A DNA stretch of 60,792 bases from an uncultured Oscillospiraceae bacterium (GCA_934597345.1 CAKTRJ010000011.1:1-60792); one strand, 5' to 3'; shown: positions 25,937 through 35,442, counted from the first letter of the stretch. The notes: generated from the sequence alone by a model not told the origin. Made by a program: numbers and translations.

Positions 25937-27868
25937 TCACTCCTGTACGCTGGACGGGAACAGCTCCTTGTTGGTATGAGGCAGGAAGCAGGCCGCCACG
26001 AATTCCTCCATGTACTTCGGCTCGGTGGACAGCTCCAGATAGGTCATGTTGCTGGCCAGCTCGTGAACCTTCTCCTCCGCCGCGTTGGACAGCACCAGCG
26101 CGTAAGCGCCCGCCAGCGAGGAGTTGCCGATATACTGGAACAGCTCACGATCCACATCGGGGAACATGCCGATGCGCACGGCGTTTTCCATGTTGATGCC
26201 GCTGCCGATGCCGCCCGCCACATAGATGTGCTCCAGCACGGACACATCCATGTCCAGAGAGGACAGCATGATATGGATGGCGGAGAAGATCGCGCCCTTG
26301 GCCCGGATGAAGCACTCGATATCCACCTCAGTAATGGCGATCTCACGACCGGTGTCGCTCTCGTTGCTGAAAGCCAGCACGTAGCGCCCCATACCGTGCT
26401 CGTCACGGAGGATACGGCGGTTCTCCCGCACAAAGTGTCCCTTGGCGGAGATGGCGGAGGTGCGGTACAGCTCGGCGATCACATCGATGATGCCGCTGCC
26501 GCAGATACCCACCGGCTTCTGGCCCTCCTTGCCCACGATGGACAGAGTAGGCTCCAGCGTTTCCCGGTCGATGGTCACGGCCTCTACCGCGCCGTCGGTG
26601 GCCCGCATACCGCAGGAGATGTCGCCGCCCTCAAAGGCGGGGCCTGCGGAGCAGGCGCAGGACATCATAAAGTCCCGGTTGCCGAACACGATCTCGCCGT
26701 TGGTGCCCAGGTCGATGAACAGCGAGAACTCGTCCTTGTCCCAGATGCGGCTGGTCAGCGTACCGGCGGTGATATCGCCGCCCACATAGGAGCCGATATT
26801 GGGCGCCAGCACCACCTTCGCGTCGGGGTTGGCCACAAACCGGATGTCACCGGCCTTCAGGCCGTCCCAATGGAAGAAGGTGGGAATATAGGGCTCCATG
26901 CGGACAGGATCGGCGTCCACGCCCAGCAGCAGGTGGTTCATGGTGGTATTGGAGGCCACGCAGCACCGTAGGATGCGGTCGGCGTCCACCTTGGCACTGG
27001 CGCACAGCGCCCGCGTCAGGGGCTGGAGGGTCTCCTCCACGATGGCCTTCTGCAGGCGCTCCGCGCCGCCGGGCCGTCCCTGCTCCACGATGCGGTTGAT
27101 GACATCCGCGCCGTAGCGGATCTGGCCGTTGCCGCCGCTGCCCTTGGCCAGCAATTTGCCGGTTTTCAGGTCGGTGATCACCGCCGAAACGGTGGTGGTG
27201 CCGATGTCGATGGCAAGGCCGCACATAGGCTGCGGCTCGTTGGCATTGCGCACGTCCATGGCCTGAAATACGCCGTCGCACAGCGTACCGGCCACGGCCA
27301 CATGGAAGCCGCTTTCGCGCAGCACCCGCGCCAGCTTATGTACCGTGGGATAGCTCAGGCGCACCTTCTCACAGCCCAGCGCCGCCTCCAGCGCCATGGT
27401 CAGCCGCTCGGTATCGGGCATGGTATCCTCCAGCGTGGGCTCCTCCATGGTGACCTCCGTCTCCACGAAGTCGTTGCTGAAATCCACACCTGCCGCCTTC
27501 AGATCCTCCTCCAACCGGGTGAAGATGGCCACCTCCTCGCCGGTGGACAGATCCGCAGTCTTCATGCGGCTCTGATAGGCGGAGGCGATGTCCGGCACCA
27601 TCACGGTCACGTCGGAGCTGACCTTGCTGGCACAGCTGAGACGCCAACCGGCGGCGTAGTCCTCATCGGTGATGTGGCTGGTCTGTAAGCCCTCCACGGT
27701 GCCCTCCAGCAGCTTCACGCGGCACTTGCCGCAGGAGCCGTTGCCGGAGCAGGGCGCGTCGATGGCCACATTGGCGGCACGGGCCGTTTCCAGCAGCGTT
27801 TCGCCGGGCGCGGCGGTGGCCGTCACCGGCGTCGCGCCGTTTTCAAAGGTAAAGATGACCTGATACAT
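25937..27868 (-). CDS. acsV: corrinoid protein reactivator AcsV (RACE type)
   Basis: 643 residues. An N-terminal [2Fe-2S] ferredoxin domain has cysteines C40, C46, C49 and C79. A linker region (about 100-215) is followed by an ASKHA-fold ATPase beginning CGLAIDIGTTTVSAVI, with LFIDLGTNGEIV and CGSGIIDVIAELY further on. Such proteins use ATP to drive one-electron reduction of the inactive Co(II) corrinoid of the corrinoid iron-sulfur protein. It lies 39 bases after acsB1 and next to DUF3786, as in acetogens. CAAGGAGAACG is ahead of the ATG. Length and domain order are standard. Confidence 0.92.
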   Translation of the reverse strand: MYQVIFTFENGATPVTATAAPGETLLETARAANVAIDAPCSGNGSCGKCRVKLLEGTVEGLQTSHITDEDYAAGWRLSCASKVSSDVTVMVPDIASAYQSRMKTADLSTGEEVAIFTRLEEDLKAAGVDFSNDFVETEVTMEEPTLEDTMPDTERLTMALEAALGCEKVRLSYPTVHKLARVLRESGFHVAVAGTLCDGVFQAMDVRNANEPQPMCGLAIDIGTTTVSAVITDLKTGKLLAKGSGGNGQIRYGADVINRIVEQGRPGGAERLQKAIVEETLQPLTRALCASAKVDADRILRCCVASNTTMNHLLLGVDADPVRMEPYIPTFFHWDGLKAGDIRFVANPDAKVVLAPNIGSYVGGDITAGTLTSRIWDKDEFSLFIDLGTNGEIVFGNRDFMMSCACSAGPAFEGGDISCGMRATDGAVEAVTIDRETLEPTLSIVGKEGQKPVGICGSGIIDVIAELYRTSAISAKGHFVRENRRILRDEHGMGRYVLAFSNESDTGREIAITEVDIECFIRAKGAIFSAIHIMLSSLDMDVSVLEHIYVAGGIGSGINMENAVRIGMFPDVDRELFQYIGNSSLAGAYALVLSNAAEEKVHELASNMTYLELSTEPKYMEEFVAACFLPHTNKELFPSSVQE

Positions 27869-27907
27869 ATCGTTCTCCTTGGGGTCGCGTTTTTCTGTGG
27901 GGTTTGG

Positions 27908-30043
27908 TTACATCAGGGGCTCCATGCCCAGCACGGGATGATTCTTCTCCGTCAGGAAGTTCATCAGCTCGTCGCAGTCAGTGCAGATGGTCTCGTCAGC
28001 GATCATGTCGCTGAAGTTGTCGATGCCATACAACTCCTTGGCGGTCTTGTTGAGACGCTCTGCGATGTCGTCTTTCAGCTCCTTGGGCATCCACACGATG
28101 CGCTCGATGCCGCCCTCGGCGTGGATGAACTTCTTGGAGGAGATGAAGTGGCGGCCATGGCCCATATAGCCGGGGGTCTGAACGCCGCCGCCGGTGCAGG
28201 AGGCCAGCTCGCCGAAGGTCATGCCCACGGGAGTGGTGCCGCTGTACTCGCGGTTCACCACGATGAAGCCGTTGGACATTGGCTCGATGCCGCAGATGCA
28301 CTCGAAGCAGCCGCAGGAGGTCATGGGATCCTCCAGGATGGAGTACAGGGTGACGGACTCCACCGCGCCGTGGGTGGCGTTCTTCACGGTCTCGTTGACG
28401 GATTCATAGGAGCCGGTGCGCTCGTCCAGACAGCCGGTCTTTTCGATGGGCTGGGACGGGCCGTTGGGGTTCAGCTCATAGGTGGCCTTGGCGTCCAGCC
28501 AGGACACAGCACCGCACAGGCCCAGACGCTCAGGGGTGACCACGCAGCAGTGGGCGGGGGCGAAGGACTGGCACAGGATGCAGGTATAGAACTGATCCAC
28601 GGACTCGTCGGACATGGAGGCCAGACGGTCGTCACGCATGTTGTAGCGGGGCATTGCCTGCTCATCCAGCAGCTTCTTGGTCTCGGCCGCGTCGGTGATC
28701 AGGGTGATCTGACACTTATCCACAACGGCGTCGAACTCGTCCATGATCATGTGGTACAGCACCTCGCCGAAGTCCTTCATGCGCAGGCCCTTCTCAAAGG
28801 CGTCGTTGGACACGCGGACACGCAGCAGATTGCGCTGGCCGGTGTGCATCACGCCCTCCATGTAGTTGAACCAGGCATGGATCTTACGCTCGATGACAGA
28901 CTCGAAGTCGGGCTGCATCTTCTTGCCGTACACCTCGATAAAGGTGCCCATGGCATATTCCAGATCGCCGGAGTCGATGTCCGGGCCGATCAGTGTGATC
29001 TTGTGATCCTCCACCTGGTCGGCGTCCTTCATCAGGACCAGCTCGCAGGTGGGGTTCTTGGCGGACCAGAACTCGGCCTTCACGTCGGCCTTACGGATGA
29101 TCTCGCCCTCGAACGCGGCGGAGAAGGCCACCGGGATGGGCAGATCCTTGGACTTGATCTTGATGTTGCGCAGCTCCAGAGAGCGCTTCACGGTCTCGCC
29201 GTGATCCAGCACGGACTCCAGCGCACCGGGCACCTGATTCTCGCCCAGATCGATGTCCACCACCACGGGGAAACCCAGCGCGATAGCGCCGGCACCGGCG
29301 GAGACCACCACGCTGTCGATGGCGCCGAAGGTGTTGACGAAAGCGGGCACGCGCTCCTTGGTATAGGCCAGCAGGCCGGGCAGGTCGCCGGGCTGCACGT
29401 TGCCGAAGATCAGCGCCGCGCGGATGGCCACGGTGACAACGTGGATGACGGCGGTCACGTCATGACCCAGGGGGATCACGCGGAACTCAAGACCCATCTT
29501 CACGCCGCCCTCGGCGCACTGCTCGATGACGTCGCCCACCATGAAGGTCATGATGCCCTTGGACTGATAGTCCTTGACCACCTTCACGGCGTCCTCAGGG
29601 TTCTCGGCCTTGCCCAGCACCACGGCCACACCGGGGATATCGCCGGTGACCAGCGGCACGCCCAGAGAACGGATGATGGGATCGGGGACGAAGCCGATGC
29701 CGGGAACCGTCGCCTCCTCGTAGGCGTCCTTGGGCTCCACGAACTTCAGGCCCTCCAGGATCTCAGCGCCCACAGCGGTGGCAAGACCGGCGTTCAGCGC
29801 CTGACCCAGATCCTCCTGATTGGTGATCAGGCTTTTCAGCACGCCCACGCAGGCGGGCAGGTCGCCCAGTGTTTTTATCTTCACGCCGGTGGCGGCGTAA
29901 ATGGTGGGGAAATAGTATGCGGTATCAGGGAATGCGATCTCCTTGTCTGCGCCGTATTTGGCGATCGCGTCGTTGACGGCACCTTCCGTCAGGCCGGCCA
30001 CGGCGTTGGAACCACCATAGATCAGGTCGGTCAATACGCTCAT
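27908..30043 (-). CDS. acsB: acetyl-CoA synthase, catalytic subunit (copy 1)
   Basis: 711 residues, a full-length bacterial AcsB with N-terminal CODH-docking domain (TAYYFPTIYAATG near 41-53). All six A-cluster cysteines are present: C488, C491, C500, C510, C577 and C579. They are each exactly 18 positions below the Moorella numbering, so no indel lies between. The motif reads CILCQSFAPAHCC, with an extra Cys at 499. The enzyme joins methyl, CO and CoA. It is encoded with the corrinoid protein genes and acsV. A second, clearly different acsB is at 39106-41235. This copy is the one closer to the canonical sequence by eye. Confidence 0.93.
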   Translation of the reverse strand: MSVLTDLIYGGSNAVAGLTEGAVNDAIAKYGADKEIAFPDTAYYFPTIYAATGVKIKTLGDLPACVGVLKSLITNQEDLGQALNAGLATAVGAEILEGLKFVEPKDAYEEATVPGIGFVPDPIIRSLGVPLVTGDIPGVAVVLGKAENPEDAVKVVKDYQSKGIMTFMVGDVIEQCAEGGVKMGLEFRVIPLGHDVTAVIHVVTVAIRAALIFGNVQPGDLPGLLAYTKERVPAFVNTFGAIDSVVVSAGAGAIALGFPVVVDIDLGENQVPGALESVLDHGETVKRSLELRNIKIKSKDLPIPVAFSAAFEGEIIRKADVKAEFWSAKNPTCELVLMKDADQVEDHKITLIGPDIDSGDLEYAMGTFIEVYGKKMQPDFESVIERKIHAWFNYMEGVMHTGQRNLLRVRVSNDAFEKGLRMKDFGEVLYHMIMDEFDAVVDKCQITLITDAAETKKLLDEQAMPRYNMRDDRLASMSDESVDQFYTCILCQSFAPAHCCVVTPERLGLCGAVSWLDAKATYELNPNGPSQPIEKTGCLDERTGSYESVNETVKNATHGAVESVTLYSILEDPMTSCGCFECICGIEPMSNGFIVVNREYSGTTPVGMTFGELASCTGGGVQTPGYMGHGRHFISSKKFIHAEGGIERIVWMPKELKDDIAERLNKTAKELYGIDNFSDMIADETICTDCDELMNFLTEKNHPVLGMEPLM

Positions 30044-30128
30044 AATGTTGATCCTCCTATTTCAAATTTATAGAATATGCAACACTTTCTCCCTCCGTCC
30101 CAAGGCGGAGCGAGATGCCGGGGATGCA

Positions 30129-30163
30129 CTTTTCCCGCCGCCGCGATGCGGCGGCGGGAAAAG
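30129..30163 (-). other. perfect GC-rich hairpin between acsC::acsE and acsB1
   Basis: CTTTTCCCGCCGCCGC (30129-30144) and its exact complement (30148-30163) flank a 3-base loop. On the minus strand it is followed by AGTGCATCC, not a T tract, so it is not a standard terminator. It may block exonucleases or set the relative amounts of the two mRNA parts. The rest of the 131-base gap shows nothing else. Confidence 0.6.
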
Positions 30164-30174
30164 CGATAGGTTTT

Positions 30175-32448
30175 TTACTCGTCCAGATAGCTGTCGGAAT
30201 ACAGAACGTGATTCTTGAAGATGTCGCAGGACTTGATGGTCTCCATCAGACGCAGGTCGTTGGGGTTGACGATAGCGGAGGTCAGGCCCTGCATCATGGC
30301 CATGGCTACCAGCGTGGAGTCCAGGATGGGACGGACAGCCTTGGGGGCACCGTTGGAGTTGTTGGACAGGCCGCCTGTGGACTTCAGGCCCTCGTCGGCG
30401 AACATCTTGATGGCGTTCAGCACGTCCATCTGCTTATCCTGCATACCCTTGACCACCAGGAACAGGGGGTCGAACCACAGGTCGGAAGCGTCCATGCCCA
30501 AGCTCAGGCCGCGCTCCAGCATGTGGTGGCAGTGCATCATGCGCTCCTCGTTATCCTTGGCAATACCGTCGGCGGAGCACAGGGCGATAACGATGGCGTC
30601 GTTGGCAGCGGCCAGATCGATGTTGGAGATACGGGAACCGGCGTCGGCAGAGTTGACGATGGGCTTGCCGTTGGTGCGGTTATAGACGTGGATACCGGCT
30701 TCGATGGCCTTCTTATTGGCGGTATCGAGAGCCAGAGGCACATTGTTGAAGTTCTCCTGCAGCAGCTTGACCGCCCAGGTCATCAGCTCGGGGCCGTTGG
30801 ACTCGGCAGGGCCGATGTTAACGTCCAGATAGGTGGCGCCGGCCTTGATCTGCTCGGCGGCACGCTTCAGGATGGGCTCGGGGTTCATGGTGTTCATGGC
30901 CTCGCGGATCACGGGGCTGATGCAGTGGATGCGCTCGCCGATGGTGACGAACTTGGGGGAGTTGGGGTCGCGCTGCTTGTAGGTGACGCCCATATCCACC
31001 ACGTCGATCTTGGGGATGGACATGGAGATCTTCTCGAAGTCCAGAGGAGCGTCCGCGTCCACGACCTTCTTCTCCTCGGCGGGCTTCTTGGAGGCGGCGA
31101 CAGCCTCGGCGGCCTTGATGTACTCGCCGTCGCGCAGGTACTTCACCAGCTCCACGGCCTCGCGGGTACCGACCACCACGTTCCAGTCAGGCAGCTTATC
31201 CTGAATGTCGCCCTTCATCACGGCAGCCTTGCCGGGGATGATGAGGGTACGGTTGTTGATCTTACCAGCGATGTCGTACTCATCAAAGAACTTCTTGATG
31301 GAGCCGGAGGAGAACTTACCGGCGGCCCACGCGGTCAGCACGGACATACCGGAGGCGTCGGTGATCAGCAGGTTGATGGGCACCTTGGCGCGCTCCAGCT
31401 CGCCGGACACCAGGAAGTAGGTCAGGGCGAAGTCCACAGTCAGGGCGCAGGGATCGTCGGGGGTCGCGCCGTTGATGGGATAGATGCCCGGCTCCACCTT
31501 CATGGGCTTCTGAGGATCAGTGAACACGTTCTGGCGCAGGCCGTACAGAGGCAGAGCCTCGGCATAGCGCATAGTCTCCATGACCACGATGGAGCCGTAC
31601 TTCATGGTGAACAGGGACGCCAGCGCGGTCTCCATATGCACGTCGCCGTGGCACAGCTTGGCCAGATTGACGATGGAGGGATAGCCGAAGGTACGGTCGC
31701 CGTCCTTCAGGGCGGTGCGGCGCACCAGCACGGCGTTGGCGAAGGTCTCCTTGATGGTGGCGCCGGTCACGTCGATGACCAGGTTCTTGTTCTCCAGCTT
31801 CTCCAGCGCGGCCACGGTGTCGTGGATCTCGGCCAGATCGGCGCCCTTGACGCCCAGCACCACACCGGCCTCCACAGCCAGGGCGCTCATGGCCTCGTAG
31901 TTATCCTTATTGGCGCCGTTCAGCAGAGGCTTGGTGTCACCGATGGCGGCCAGGGCCAGCTTGGCGTTGTCCACGCTGTCGGTGTCGATGATGACGGCAC
32001 GCTCAGCGGCGGCAGCCTTCTTGCACAGCTCGGCCAGACGAGCACCGTCGCCGCCGTCGTGGACCAGCAGGAACTCCACATACTCACGCTCGCCGATACG
32101 CTCGTAATCCACGGCCTTCATCTCGGCCAGCTTGGCGTCCACAGCGGCGTCGTCCATGCAGGTGCACAGGGACACGGCAAAGCGGTTGCGGTTGACGAAG
32201 GTCTTTTCATGACGCATCATGACGGTCTCGCCGCCCAGCTTCATGCCGCCCACCTCGATGGCCTTCATGGGGGGCGCGGTCGCCTCGCTCAGCAGGGCGA
32301 TGGCCTCGTCGGACATATAGGGACATTTCTCGATGGGCAGAGCGCCCTGGGCCACCTTCATGCAGAATGCCATACAGGTAGGAACGCCGCACTCCTTGCA
32401 GTTCTTCTTGGGAGACAGCTTAAAAATATCTAAACCTTTAACAGCCAT
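30175..32448 (-). CDS. acsC-acsE: fusion of corrinoid iron-sulfur protein large subunit (AcsC) and methyl-THF:CFeSP methyltransferase (AcsE)
   Basis: 757 residues in one frame. Residues 1-440 are AcsC: the [4Fe-4S] domain with C17, C20, C25 and C42 (KNCKECGVPTC), a TIM barrel, and the C-terminal corrinoid domain with LLITDASGMSVLTAWAAGKF. A 59-residue Ala/Lys/Glu-rich linker (441-499) follows. Residues 500-757 are AcsE: FVTIGERIHC, YLDVNIGPAESNGPE, LALDTANKKAIEAG, PIVNSADA and the catalytic-Asn motif GLSNNSNG (about 694-701). Separately these are proteins of about 445 and 262 residues. The fused enzyme would hand the methyl group from THF to its own cobalt. No free acsE is in the window, and no good ribosome site precedes the AcsE part. 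Confidence 0.92.
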   Translation of the reverse strand: MAVKGLDIFKLSPKKNCKECGVPTCMAFCMKVAQGALPIEKCPYMSDEAIALLSEATAPPMKAIEVGGMKLGGETVMMRHEKTFVNRNRFAVSLCTCMDDAAVDAKLAEMKAVDYERIGEREYVEFLLVHDGGDGARLAELCKKAAAAERAVIIDTDSVDNAKLALAAIGDTKPLLNGANKDNYEAMSALAVEAGVVLGVKGADLAEIHDTVAALEKLENKNLVIDVTGATIKETFANAVLVRRTALKDGDRTFGYPSIVNLAKLCHGDVHMETALASLFTMKYGSIVVMETMRYAEALPLYGLRQNVFTDPQKPMKVEPGIYPINGATPDDPCALTVDFALTYFLVSGELERAKVPINLLITDASGMSVLTAWAAGKFSSGSIKKFFDEYDIAGKINNRTLIIPGKAAVMKGDIQDKLPDWNVVVGTREAVELVKYLRDGEYIKAAEAVAASKKPAEEKKVVDADAPLDFEKISMSIPKIDVVDMGVTYKQRDPNSPKFVTIGERIHCISPVIREAMNTMNPEPILKRAAEQIKAGATYLDVNIGPAESNGPELMTWAVKLLQENFNNVPLALDTANKKAIEAGIHVYNRTNGKPIVNSADAGSRISNIDLAAANDAIVIALCSADGIAKDNEERMMHCHHMLERGLSLGMDASDLWFDPLFLVVKGMQDKQMDVLNAIKMFADEGLKSTGGLSNNSNGAPKAVRPILDSTLVAMAMMQGLTSAIVNPNDLRLMETIKSCDIFKNHVLYSDSYLDE

Positions 32449-32470
32449 TGTTTGGTTCCTCCTTTCCGCG

Positions 32471-33415
32471 TCAGACCAATGCGCCGATCATGGCGGCGAT
32501 GGTGCGGATAGCTTCGGGGTGGCGCATGATGACGGCATCGGAGCCGCTGGCCAGCACGGCGGCGGCGGTGACGATCTCCATCTCGATGCCGCGCTCTTCC
32601 TGAGAGCCCCACTCGGGCATGTCGGCCTCAGGCATGATGGACTCCTTCACGCCCCAGGTGTCGGCGGACACGGGGGTGATAATGGGCATCTGCAGCATGG
32701 CGTCGGACTGGCCCAGAGCGGCGTCCTTCACGCGGTCCAGCGTGGAGGCCACATACTCGAAGCCGTAGCCGGCGGCGGCGGAGCCGATGTTCATGACGAT
32801 GGACTGCGCGTTGACGCCCAGCTGGGTCATGACGGTGTTCAGCTGCTTGGCCAGGTTGATATCCACGGCGGACTCGGCGCCCACCTTCTGGCCGTAAGCC
32901 AGACCTGCGCCTGCGCCGATGGCCTTGTAGTTCTCATCACGGGCGGACAGCACCAGAATGTTCTTGCCGGCCAGTGCCTCGGCGATCTTGTTGAACAGCT
33001 CGGTATCCTTTTCGATATTCTTGCAGCCCATGACCACCAGCGGCATATCGGTGGCGTCGGCCACGGACTTGGCCAGCTCCACGCACTCGTCAACGGACTT
33101 GTTCTCGCCGTTGGGGTCAGCGCCCTCCAGATGCAGGCAGATGAAGGAAGCGCCCTCCATCTCAGCGGCACGCTTGGCCATGTCGGCCACAGTGGCGCAG
33201 CCCTCGTAGAACTTCTGCTCGCCGGGCATAGTGCACATGGCCATACCGGCGTCGGTCAGCTCCACGCCGATCTTGGGCGCGTTGGCGATCTCACCGTCGA
33301 AGGTGTGGAAGGCCAGCACGTTCTGACCGCCGATGGCGACGGCCTTATCGCCAACACCCAGAACCACTTCATTGATGTGGGCGTTGTAGGTATGTGTCTT
33401 GGGAACGAAAGACAT
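32471..33415 (-). CDS. acsD: corrinoid iron-sulfur protein, small subunit
   Basis: 314 residues, standard length. This TIM-barrel subunit pairs with AcsC and shields the corrinoid. Signatures include HTYNAHINEVVLG, IGVELTDAG, VVMGCKNIEKDTELF, DINLAKQLNTVM and the GSAAAGYGFEYVASTLDR stretch. It lies 22 bases upstream of the acsC::acsE fusion and 27 bases downstream of the CooC-like gene. Because the large subunit carries AcsE at its C-terminus, the heterodimer here would be AcsD plus AcsC-AcsE. Confidence 0.93.
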   Translation of the reverse strand: MSFVPKTHTYNAHINEVVLGVGDKAVAIGGQNVLAFHTFDGEIANAPKIGVELTDAGMAMCTMPGEQKFYEGCATVADMAKRAAEMEGASFICLHLEGADPNGENKSVDECVELAKSVADATDMPLVVMGCKNIEKDTELFNKIAEALAGKNILVLSARDENYKAIGAGAGLAYGQKVGAESAVDINLAKQLNTVMTQLGVNAQSIVMNIGSAAAGYGFEYVASTLDRVKDAALGQSDAMLQMPIITPVSADTWGVKESIMPEADMPEWGSQEERGIEMEIVTAAAVLASGSDAVIMRHPEAIRTIAAMIGALV

Positions 33416-33442
33416 CTTGACAAATCCCCCTTGTAGATGTTT

Positions 33443-34213
33443 TTAGAGTTTCAGTTCTTTGATGATCCCGGCCAGCGCCTGCTTTACCGGCGAACTGTCG
33501 GGCACCTGGGAACTGGGTTTTCCTTCGCAGTCATAGGCGTAGACCGTTTCGTCCTGGGGCAGTACGCCTGCCAGCCCCAGGTGGTATTTTTCGATCTCCT
33601 CCGCCACGCCGGGGTTCAGCTCCCCGTTGGGCGCGCGATTGACGATCAGCTTCATGGTGCCGGGCTTCAGCTCCAGCTCCCGGATCATCTCCGCCAGACG
33701 GCCCGCCGCCTGGATACCGCGCCGCGAGCAGTCAGAGATCAGCAGCATGGTGTCCACATGAGGCAGGGTGCCGCGGCTGATATGCTCCAGGCCCGCCTCG
33801 TTGTCGATGACCATATATTTGTAGTTGCCGACGTACTTGTCGATCTGCGTTTTCAGCACGCCGTTGACAAAGCAGTAGCAGCCCTTGCCCTGAGTCCGGC
33901 CCATGACCAGCATGTCATAGTCGTCCTCCTCCACCAGGGCGGAGCTGAACTTCATTTCGGCATAATCGGCCTTGGTCATACTGGGCGGCACGGTGCCGTT
34001 TTTCTCGGCCTGTGCCATCTCCTCGCGGATGTCGCCCAACGTGGTTTCCACTTCCACGCCCAGCACCTCGTTGAGGTTGGAATTGGCATCCGCGTCCACC
34101 ACCAGCAGCGGGCCCTTCCCCGCCTTGCACAGATAGTCGATGAGCATGCCGCAGGTGGTCGTTTTGCCGACGCCACCCTTACCTGCTACTGCAATGATAT
34201 GTGTCTTTCCCAT
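33443..34213 (-). CDS. acsF: CooC/AcsF-type nickel-insertion ATPase (copy with the corrinoid genes)
   Basis: 256 residues from ATG 34213 (AAAGGAAG ahead; the frame extends 48 bases without support). It is a MinD-type ATPase with deviant Walker A GKGGVGKTT (11-19) and a CxC pair (C112, C114 in GKGCYCFVN) that binds metal in CooC dimers. Such ATPases load nickel into CODH or ACS. This copy is encoded next to acsD and upstream of acsB1, while a second copy is next to cooS and acsB2. Each may serve its own ACS; that pairing is inference. Confidence 0.88.
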   Translation of the reverse strand: MGKTHIIAVAGKGGVGKTTTCGMLIDYLCKAGKGPLLVVDADANSNLNEVLGVEVETTLGDIREEMAQAEKNGTVPPSMTKADYAEMKFSSALVEEDDYDMLVMGRTQGKGCYCFVNGVLKTQIDKYVGNYKYMVIDNEAGLEHISRGTLPHVDTMLLISDCSRRGIQAAGRLAEMIRELELKPGTMKLIVNRAPNGELNPGVAEEIEKYHLGLAGVLPQDETVYAYDCEGKPSSQVPDSSPVKQALAGIIKELKL

Positions 34214-34283
34214 AGTTCGATTCTTCCTTTTGCGGTGTCCGCGGGGAGGGACGCTCCCCACGGGACACAGGGATTTCAGCTTC

Positions 34284-35213
34284 TCAGATCAGGTCCAGCA
34301 GACCGGCAGCCTTGGCGATGTAGGCCACATCGTCGTACTTGTTCAGGGCATACAGGTGGATGCCGTCCACGCCGCAGGCGCGGTACTCGTCGATCTGGTT
34401 GATGGTGTACTCGATACCGGCGGCCTTGAAGGAGGCCTTCTTGCCCTCCACGTCGGCGTCGAAGGGATCCTTGACGAAGGGGTTGGGGAAGATCCAGTTC
34501 TTGGAGATGATCTCGCACAGGGCGCGGGGCATGACGCAGCCGTTGCGGCTGAGGGCCATGTTGATGGTAGCGGCCTGATCCAGGATGGGCATGATACCCA
34601 CGTCCACGGGCATGGTGATGCCGGCGGCGCGGATGGCGTCCAGCCAATAGCGGAACTGATCCATATCCCAGCACAGCTGAGTCATGATGTAGTCGGCGCC
34701 GTTGTCCTGCTTCTGCTTCAGGAAGGCGATGTCAGCCTCCAGAGAGCGGCAGGCGATGTGGCCCTCGGGAGAGCCGGCCACGGCGATGGTGAACTTGTCA
34801 CCGAACTCCTGACGGACAAACTTCACCAGCTCAGTGGCATAGTGCAGGTCGCCGCCGGTGCCTTCCCAGCCGAAGGGCAGGTCGCCGCGCAGAGCCAGCA
34901 TATGGTCGATGCCGTGATCCAGATAGTTCTGCAGCTGCTCACGGATGCCTTCCTTGGTGTTGCCGATGCAGGTAAAGTGAGTGACGGGCGTGCACTTGCC
35001 GTCCTTCTTGATCTTGTCCAGAACCTCCAGATTTTTGCCCACGTTGGAGCCGCCCGCGCCGTAGGTGCAGGAGATGTAGTCGGGGTTCAGGGTGTACAGC
35101 TTGTCCAGGACGCCGTTCTCGCCGCACAGCTTCTCCATGCCGACGTCGGTCTTGGGGGGGAACACCTCAAAGGAAAATGCAGCTCTCTTGCTGAAAATGT
35201 CCTTCACGCTCAT
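34284..35213 (-). CDS. metF: methylenetetrahydrofolate reductase
   Basis: 309 residues, MTHFR TIM barrel. AFSFEVFPPKTDVGMEKL at the N-terminus carries the catalytic Glu (E16 by count). YISCTYGAGGSN, LALRGDLP and GADYIMTQLCWD are further signatures. It reduces methylene-THF to methyl-THF, the substrate of AcsE. In many acetogens metF pairs with metV (zinc protein) and sometimes rnfC2; neither is found nearby, so the electron route is unclear. It is separated from the small 75-residue gene upstream by a 250-base repeat region. Confidence 0.92.
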   Translation of the reverse strand: MSVKDIFSKRAAFSFEVFPPKTDVGMEKLCGENGVLDKLYTLNPDYISCTYGAGGSNVGKNLEVLDKIKKDGKCTPVTHFTCIGNTKEGIREQLQNYLDHGIDHMLALRGDLPFGWEGTGGDLHYATELVKFVRQEFGDKFTIAVAGSPEGHIACRSLEADIAFLKQKQDNGADYIMTQLCWDMDQFRYWLDAIRAAGITMPVDVGIMPILDQAATINMALSRNGCVMPRALCEIISKNWIFPNPFVKDPFDADVEGKKASFKAAGIEYTINQIDEYRACGVDGIHLYALNKYDDVAYIAKAAGLLDLI

Positions 35214-35284
35214 AAGTTACCTCCTTAGTATCCACATACAAATAATTTATCATGATCCCGATCAGGGGATTTAGATACAAGCTT

Positions 35285-35316
35285 ACTGGCGCAAAATCTG
35301 ACGATTTTGCTGCCAA
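35285..35316. repeat. 32-bp dyad repeat, family C copy 1
   Basis: Starts ACTGGCGCAAAATCT and ends CGATTTTGCTGCCAA, with dyad arms GCAAAATC / GATTTTGC. The copy at 49125-49156 differs at a single position. Confidence 0.7.
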
Positions 35317-35332
35317 GACTTTTTACGGTCTT

Positions 35333-35442
35333 GGCCCCCTCTGTGAGGGGGCTGTCGAGCGCAAGCGAGACTGAGGGAGAGAATAAAAGGCTTAAATTCT
35401 CTCCCTCCGGCGCTTCGCGCCACCTCCCTCTCAGAGGGAGGC
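35333..35442. repeat. palindromic element, family A copy 1
   Basis: About 110 bases with hairpin ends (GGCCCCCTCTGTGAGGGGGC on the left, CCTCCCTCTCAGAGGGAGGC on the right) and an inner AGCGCAAGCGAGACTGAGGG. Related copies lie at 47177-47292 and 55178-55232. It sits inside the acetogenesis operon between the 75-residue gene and metF. Confidence 0.75.

Noticed and set aside
30951..31023. Internal start giving a separate AcsE
   Set aside because: The Met codon before the AcsE part (residue 476) has only a weak GAGAAG upstream, and the AcsC frame runs through with no stop.
22679..32433. Several long plus-strand open frames opposite fhs, acsV, acsB1 and acsC::acsE
   Set aside because: All mirror codon bias of the minus-strand genes; no ribosome sites or recognisable domains.
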